Shown in pieces: positions 5,269 through 8,458 of a stretch of 8,458 nt of DNA (positions are counted from its first letter, which is position 1; the number at the start of each line of letters is the position of its first letter). This stretch comes from Bacteroidales bacterium UBA2764. GTDB taxonomy: Bacteria > Bacteroidota > Bacteroidia > Bacteroidales > Paludibacteraceae. The stretch covers positions 1-8,458 of the forward strand of contig DEIW01000122.1 of assembly GCA_002352705.1 (NCBI GenBank), in the 5' to 3' direction. The position numbers and the translations under genes were made by a program. Below the pieces are notes generated by a model. The model had not been told where the DNA came from. It did no database searches and worked only from the letters and a program-made list of their open reading frames with translations.

Positions 5269-6432
5269 TTATATCTTTTCTTTCATTCTGACGAAAGCGG
5301 CAATGCAGTCTTCCCGTTTCGAGAAGGCGGAGAACCGCACAAATCCCTCTCCGCATCTGCCGAAACCGATGCCGGGAGTGCAGACCACTTGACATTGCTG
5401 CAACAGGTGGTCGAAGAATGTCCATGAGTCCCATCCATGCGGGGCACGGCAGAATATATACGGTGCGTTCGTTCCTCCGTACACTTCGTACCCCATATGT
5501 CTCAGACCGTCCATAATAACAGAGGCTGTCTCTTTGTAATAGTGCAGATTATCCTCTATGCCTTTTTGTCCTTCCGGCGTAAAAGTGGCTTCTGCTGCAC
5601 GTTGGGCTATGTAGGCTGTGCCGTTGTATTTGGTGCATTGCCGCCGCATCCACATCCCTTGCAATCCTGTCTCGTATGGTACTACGGTATAACCGCAGCG
5701 CACAGCTGTAAAACCGGCACTCTTGCTGAAGCTGTGCACTTCTATTGCCACCTCCTTGGCGCCTTCTATCTCATAGATGCTATGCGGAATGTCCGGATCT
5801 GAAATAAAGGCTTCGTAGGCGGCGTCGAAAATAATAATACTCTTGTGTTCACGGGCATACTCCACCCACAAGCGCAGCTGGTCATGCGTAAGTACGGCTC
5901 CTGTGGGGTTGTTGGGGAAGCAGAGATAGATGATATCCACTTGTTTCTTAGGTAGTTCCGGCACAAAAGCATTCTCTTTCAGACACGGCACGAAGACTAT
6001 CTCTCTGCCCGCCATGATATTCGCATCCGCGTATGCCGGATATGTCGGGTTAGGAATCGCCACTGTGTTCTTTTGGTCAAACAGTTCGCTGAGGTTGCCC
6101 AAATCGCTGCCTGCGCCTTCACCGATAAACACCTCATCGGGCTCAAAACAAATCCCGCGAGGGCGGTAAAAAGAGTCGATGATACGCTGCTGTAACCATT
6201 GGTAACCGTTTTCGGGACAATAACCTCGGAATGTCTCGGCGTGTGCCAACTCTTCTGCTGCAGTGTGCATGGCATCCACGATGACACGGGGCAGCGGACG
6301 CGTCACATCGCCCACGCCCATACGCAACAACCTCTCATCCGGATGATGTGCCTGATAAGCACTCACCCGCAGTTCAATGTCACGAAATAGATAATTAGCC
6401 GGTAACTCGGCATAATGGGGATTGATTTGCAT
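5269..6432 (-). CDS. dapL: LL-diaminopimelate aminotransferase
   Basis: A PLP enzyme that turns tetrahydrodipicolinate and glutamate into LL-diaminopimelate in one step, bypassing the acylated intermediates of the classical lysine pathway. The 387-residue product (from ATG 6432) begins MQINPHYAELPANYLF, the usual DapL opening. It contains FRGYCPENGYQWL (68-80), PNPTYPAYAD (127-136), FPNNPTG (172-178), FDAAYEAF (202-209), the Schiff-base lysine in SFSKSAGFTAVRCGYTVVP (Lys237), RRQCTKYNGTAYIAQRAAEA (263-282) and the carboxylate-binding arginine in FVRFSAF (Arg366). A TTG 15 bp upstream is in frame, but the ATG is better: it matches the family start and has a GGGAGG site 7 nt upstream. It follows dapF by 2 bp, so the two are probably coupled and act in consecutive steps. 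Confidence 0.95.
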   Translation of the reverse strand: MQINPHYAELPANYLFRDIELRVSAYQAHHPDERLLRMGVGDVTRPLPRVIVDAMHTAAEELAHAETFRGYCPENGYQWLQQRIIDSFYRPRGICFEPDEVFIGEGAGSDLGNLSELFDQKNTVAIPNPTYPAYADANIMAGREIVFVPCLKENAFVPELPKKQVDIIYLCFPNNPTGAVLTHDQLRLWVEYAREHKSIIIFDAAYEAFISDPDIPHSIYEIEGAKEVAIEVHSFSKSAGFTAVRCGYTVVPYETGLQGMWMRRQCTKYNGTAYIAQRAAEATFTPEGQKGIEDNLHYYKETASVIMDGLRHMGYEVYGGTNAPYIFCRAPHGWDSWTFFDHLLQQCQVVCTPGIGFGRCGEGFVRFSAFSKREDCIAAFVRMKEKI

Positions 6433-6434
6433 GA

Positions 6435-7268
6435 TTATTCCTCCCAACTGTAGGTTCCCCGGAACACTTCTGTTGCCGGACCTGTCATGGTAATTCTGTT
6501 TTCCAACGGGTCATAATGAATCAATAACTCGCCTCCCTTGAGATGCACGATGATCTCCTCTCCTGTCTCACCCATCCGGTACGCCGCCACGGCTGCTGCG
6601 CAGGCTCCTGTGCCGCATGCCATAGTCTCACCGCTCCCGCGTTCCCATACGCGTACATCTAATTCACGCGCATTGCGCACATGAGCGAACTCCACATTGG
6701 TGCCTTTCGGGAAATGCGGGTGCGTACCTATTCGTTCGCCCAAGTCCGCCATTTCCGCATCGGAGATTACCCAGCTGCGGAAAAACACGGCGTGCGGATT
6801 ACCTATATTGACGGAGGTGAAACCCAAGAGGTCACGACCTTTCAAGGCAAGCGAATCAGTGGCTGTCTTCGGGGTTCCCATATCTGCTGTCACTTCGTGT
6901 ACCAAACCGTTTTGGACGTGAAGACATAACTTCCGGATACCCGCAATCGTCTTGATTCTCATCTTTGGCTGTGTACATAAACCGCTTTCGTACAGATATT
7001 TGCCTACGCAACGGATGGCATTGCCACACATCTCCGCCTCCGAACCATCGGCATTGAAGATACGCATCGACGCTTCGGCTTCTTTGCACGGAAGAATCAG
7101 CACTAACCCGTCTGAACCTATTCCGAAATGGCGGTCACTGACAGCACGCGCCAAGGCGGATAAATCCGTACTTGCTATTATTGCGGCTGCGGTTGCAGGG
7201 AAACAGTCTATATACACATAGTCATTCCCTAAGCCGTGCATCTTTACAAATTTCAGCTCTTTTCTCAT
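6435..7268 (-). CDS. dapF: Diaminopimelate epimerase
   Basis: It converts LL-diaminopimelate, the product of DapL, to meso-diaminopimelate for lysine and peptidoglycan, without a cofactor, using two cysteines as acid and base. From ATG 7268 it has 277 residues, a normal length, opening MRKELKFVKMHGLGNDYVY. Motifs: RHFGIGSDG (46-54), first catalytic Cys81 in NADGSEAEMCGNAIRC (72-87), INIGNPH-like VNIGNPHA (153-160), and ERGSGETMACGTGACA (209-224) with the second catalytic Cys218. An in-frame ATG at 7298 would add ten residues (MVTRERKSVK); I prefer 7268 because homologues start close to the KMHG block, but the sequence does not decide this. It appears to open the dapF-dapL-glmS-ddh group, with a 146-176 bp gap to glnN. 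Confidence 0.93.
   Translation of the reverse strand: MRKELKFVKMHGLGNDYVYIDCFPATAAAIIASTDLSALARAVSDRHFGIGSDGLVLILPCKEAEASMRIFNADGSEAEMCGNAIRCVGKYLYESGLCTQPKMRIKTIAGIRKLCLHVQNGLVHEVTADMGTPKTATDSLALKGRDLLGFTSVNIGNPHAVFFRSWVISDAEMADLGERIGTHPHFPKGTNVEFAHVRNARELDVRVWERGSGETMACGTGACAAAVAAYRMGETGEEIIVHLKGGELLIHYDPLENRITMTGPATEVFRGTYSWEE
6440..6445 (-). promoter_or_regulatory. Strong Shine-Dalgarno site for dapL
   Basis: The coding strand reads GGGAGG, then 7 bases, then the dapL ATG (6432-6430). The site lies within the last sense codons of dapF (Trp-Glu-Glu) and the dapF stop falls between it and the ATG. It settles the dapL start in favour of the ATG over the upstream TTG. Such a site is unusual beside the other starts here, which have no recognisable Shine-Dalgarno. 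Confidence 0.7.
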
Positions 7269-7365
7269 TTTCACGCTTTTTCTTTCCCGGGTGACCATTC
7301 ATCTTGCGACCCGTTTGCCAGATTTTTTTCGAACGCTGTGTCCGAAAATTCAACATTAGTTGTGT

Positions 7366-7394
7366 ATATTATTAGTGATTTTTAGTAATTCAAA
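7366..7394 (-). promoter_or_regulatory. Possible promoter of the dapF-dapL-glmS-ddh group
   Basis: In the AT-rich gap between glnN and dapF, the - strand has TTTG (7394-7391) and then, about 19 bases on, TAATAT (7371-7366). The spacing is right, but the downstream element fits neither TAnnTTTG nor TATAAT well. The rest of the gap holds no gene that I can see. A short GCC-GAC-GGC hairpin at 7419-7427 followed by TCCCTTTTA could be a weak glnN terminator, but it is too small to call. Confidence 0.2.
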
Positions 7395-7444
7395 AGAGTG
7401 TTACCTGACTAAAAGGGAGCCGTCGGCATACCAACCTTATACCG

Positions 7445-8458
7445 TCAATGCATAAAAAGCAATTCTCTGTATTTAGGGAGCGTCCACATCTCGTCATCTA
7501 CAATGAGTTCGAGCGCATCGGCGTGCTCGCGAATAGTAGCCATGAGCGGCAGCACCGTGTCATGGTAGGCAATTGCCTTGGACCGTTCGTCCGGCTGGCG
7601 GTTCGCTTTATGACGCGCATCGGTCATCTTCTCCACTCCATCAAGAATAGCTCCGGAATGGTGCTCTATTTGCTTGATAATACTATAATCCATCTCATTG
7701 AGCGAGGCTGTCTCGTCCGCAGAGAAAACCTGCTTGACCGCCAGCACGTTCTGCAGCAGCATCGTCTGGTAACGCTTGGCGGCAGGCAGGACATGGTTCA
7801 CCACAAGGTCTCCCATGACACGGCTCTCAATTTGCAGTTTCTTGACATATGTCTCCCATTTGACCTCACAGCGGCTATGCAGTTCGGCTTCGCTCAAAAC
7901 ACCGGTATATCCGAACATTTGCACCGACTCGGGCGCGAGGTAACGGTCGATGACCAAAGGCACCGATGTCTCGCAGTCCAATCCGCGTTTGGAGGCTTCT
8001 TTCTTCCATTCCTCGCTGTAACCGTTGCCGTCAAAACGAATGGCCTTGCATTCCACAATATAACGTTTGATGACGTCGAAGAGTACTCTCTCTTTGGGTT
8101 CTCCTTTCTCAATACGGCGGTCCACCTCGTCCTTGAAAAGCATCAACTGTTCGGCAACCGCGGCATTGAGAGCGAGCATGGCAGCGCCACAGTTGGCACT
8201 CGATCCCACCGCGCGGAACTCGAAACGGTTACCGGTAAAGGCAAAGGGCGAGGTACGGTTGCGGTCGGTATTGTCCAGCAATATCTCCGGGATATTCGCC
8301 ACGCCGAGTTTCATCTCTTTCTTGGCATTGATGATGATTGCTTCTTCCGCCCTCGCGTGCTCCAATCGGTCCAACACCGCTGAAATCTGTTCTCCCAGAA
8401 AGACGGAGATGATAGCCGGCGGAGCCTCGTTCGCCCCCAGACGGTGCTCGTTGGTAGC
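7445..8458 (-). CDS. glnN: Glutamine synthetase type III, C-terminal half (5' end beyond window)
   Basis: It joins ammonia to glutamate using ATP, the main ammonia-assimilation step; type III enzymes are large (about 730 residues) and are common in Bacteroidota and cyanobacteria. Only the last 337 residues are here; the frame runs open to the window edge. Visible signatures are RLGANEAPPAIISVFLG near the start and RTSPFAFTGNRFEFRAVGSS (68-87), followed by the helical C-terminal region of this type (KAIRFDGNGYSEEW, YDLVVNHVLPAAKRYQ-like segments). These do not occur in that form in type I or II enzymes. The gene ends in TGA at 7447-7445. An overlapping frame on the + strand is a shadow. It is codirectional with dapF but separated by a gap long enough for its own promoter. 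Its product, glutamine, is a substrate of GlmS downstream. Confidence 0.95.
   Translation of the reverse strand, partial: ATNEHRLGANEAPPAIISVFLGEQISAVLDRLEHARAEEAIIINAKKEMKLGVANIPEILLDNTDRNRTSPFAFTGNRFEFRAVGSSANCGAAMLALNAAVAEQLMLFKDEVDRRIEKGEPKERVLFDVIKRYIVECKAIRFDGNGYSEEWKKEASKRGLDCETSVPLVIDRYLAPESVQMFGYTGVLSEAELHSRCEVKWETYVKKLQIESRVMGDLVVNHVLPAAKRYQTMLLQNVLAVKQVFSADETASLNEMDYSIIKQIEHHSGAILDGVEKMTDARHKANRQPDERSKAIAYHDTVLPLMATIREHADALELIVDDEMWTLPKYRELLFMH

Noticed and set aside
6445..6447. TTG as the dapL start codon
   Set aside because: The ATG at 6432 matches the family N-terminus and has a well-spaced Shine-Dalgarno; the TTG would overlap dapF and add five atypical residues.
7448..8383. 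Long open frame (about 311 codons) on the + strand opposite glnN
   Set aside because: It is antisense to a well-recognised type III glutamine synthetase, its translation matches no family I know, and it results from the codon bias of glnN.

Overview
This window looks like chromosomal DNA from a member of the Bacteroidales (Bacteroidota). It carries a class III fructose-1,6-bisphosphatase, a type III glutamine synthetase, the DapL and Ddh diaminopimelate enzymes, a TTG/TAnnTTTG-type promoter, and mostly AT-rich translation starts without Shine-Dalgarno sites. I cannot name the genus. Nothing points to phage, plasmid, transposase, CRISPR or defence genes, so the protein content is ordinary core metabolism.

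Layout: 1-212 is non-coding and holds a long imperfect inverted repeat (8-145) and a Bacteroidota-type promoter (150-181). Next comes fbp on the + strand (213-2303), ending at an intrinsic terminator (2319-2345). Everything else reads on the - strand. The 3' half of glnN (7445 to the window edge) is followed by a 146-176 bp gap, then by a tight group dapF - dapL - glmS - ddh (7298 to 2344), which converges on fbp. The dapF-dapL gap is 2 bp, dapL-glmS 59 bp, and glmS-ddh 7 bp.

The genes fit together metabolically. Fbp makes fructose-6-phosphate and GlnN makes glutamine; these are the two substrates of GlmS, which opens amino-sugar and peptidoglycan synthesis. DapL plus DapF, and separately Ddh, both make meso-diaminopimelate for lysine and peptidoglycan. 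The apparent operon therefore carries two alternative routes to the same product.

The unusual signal is in the DNA, not the gene list. Tandem repeats with a strict 7-bp period occur at six places: twice in fbp, once in glmS, once in the dapL-glmS gap, and twice in ddh (once at its start, once inside). They form at least three unit families (TTTGAGA/ATTGAGA/TTTGACA, AGTCGAA, ATGTACG/AAGGACG). Inside genes they are read in stop-free orientations and add low-complexity peptides to conserved enzymes. The two ddh arrays each contain ten units and bracket the Rossmann dinucleotide-binding motif. A second class of repeat, a C-run/G-run palindrome, serves as the fbp terminator and also occurs in frame inside fbp.
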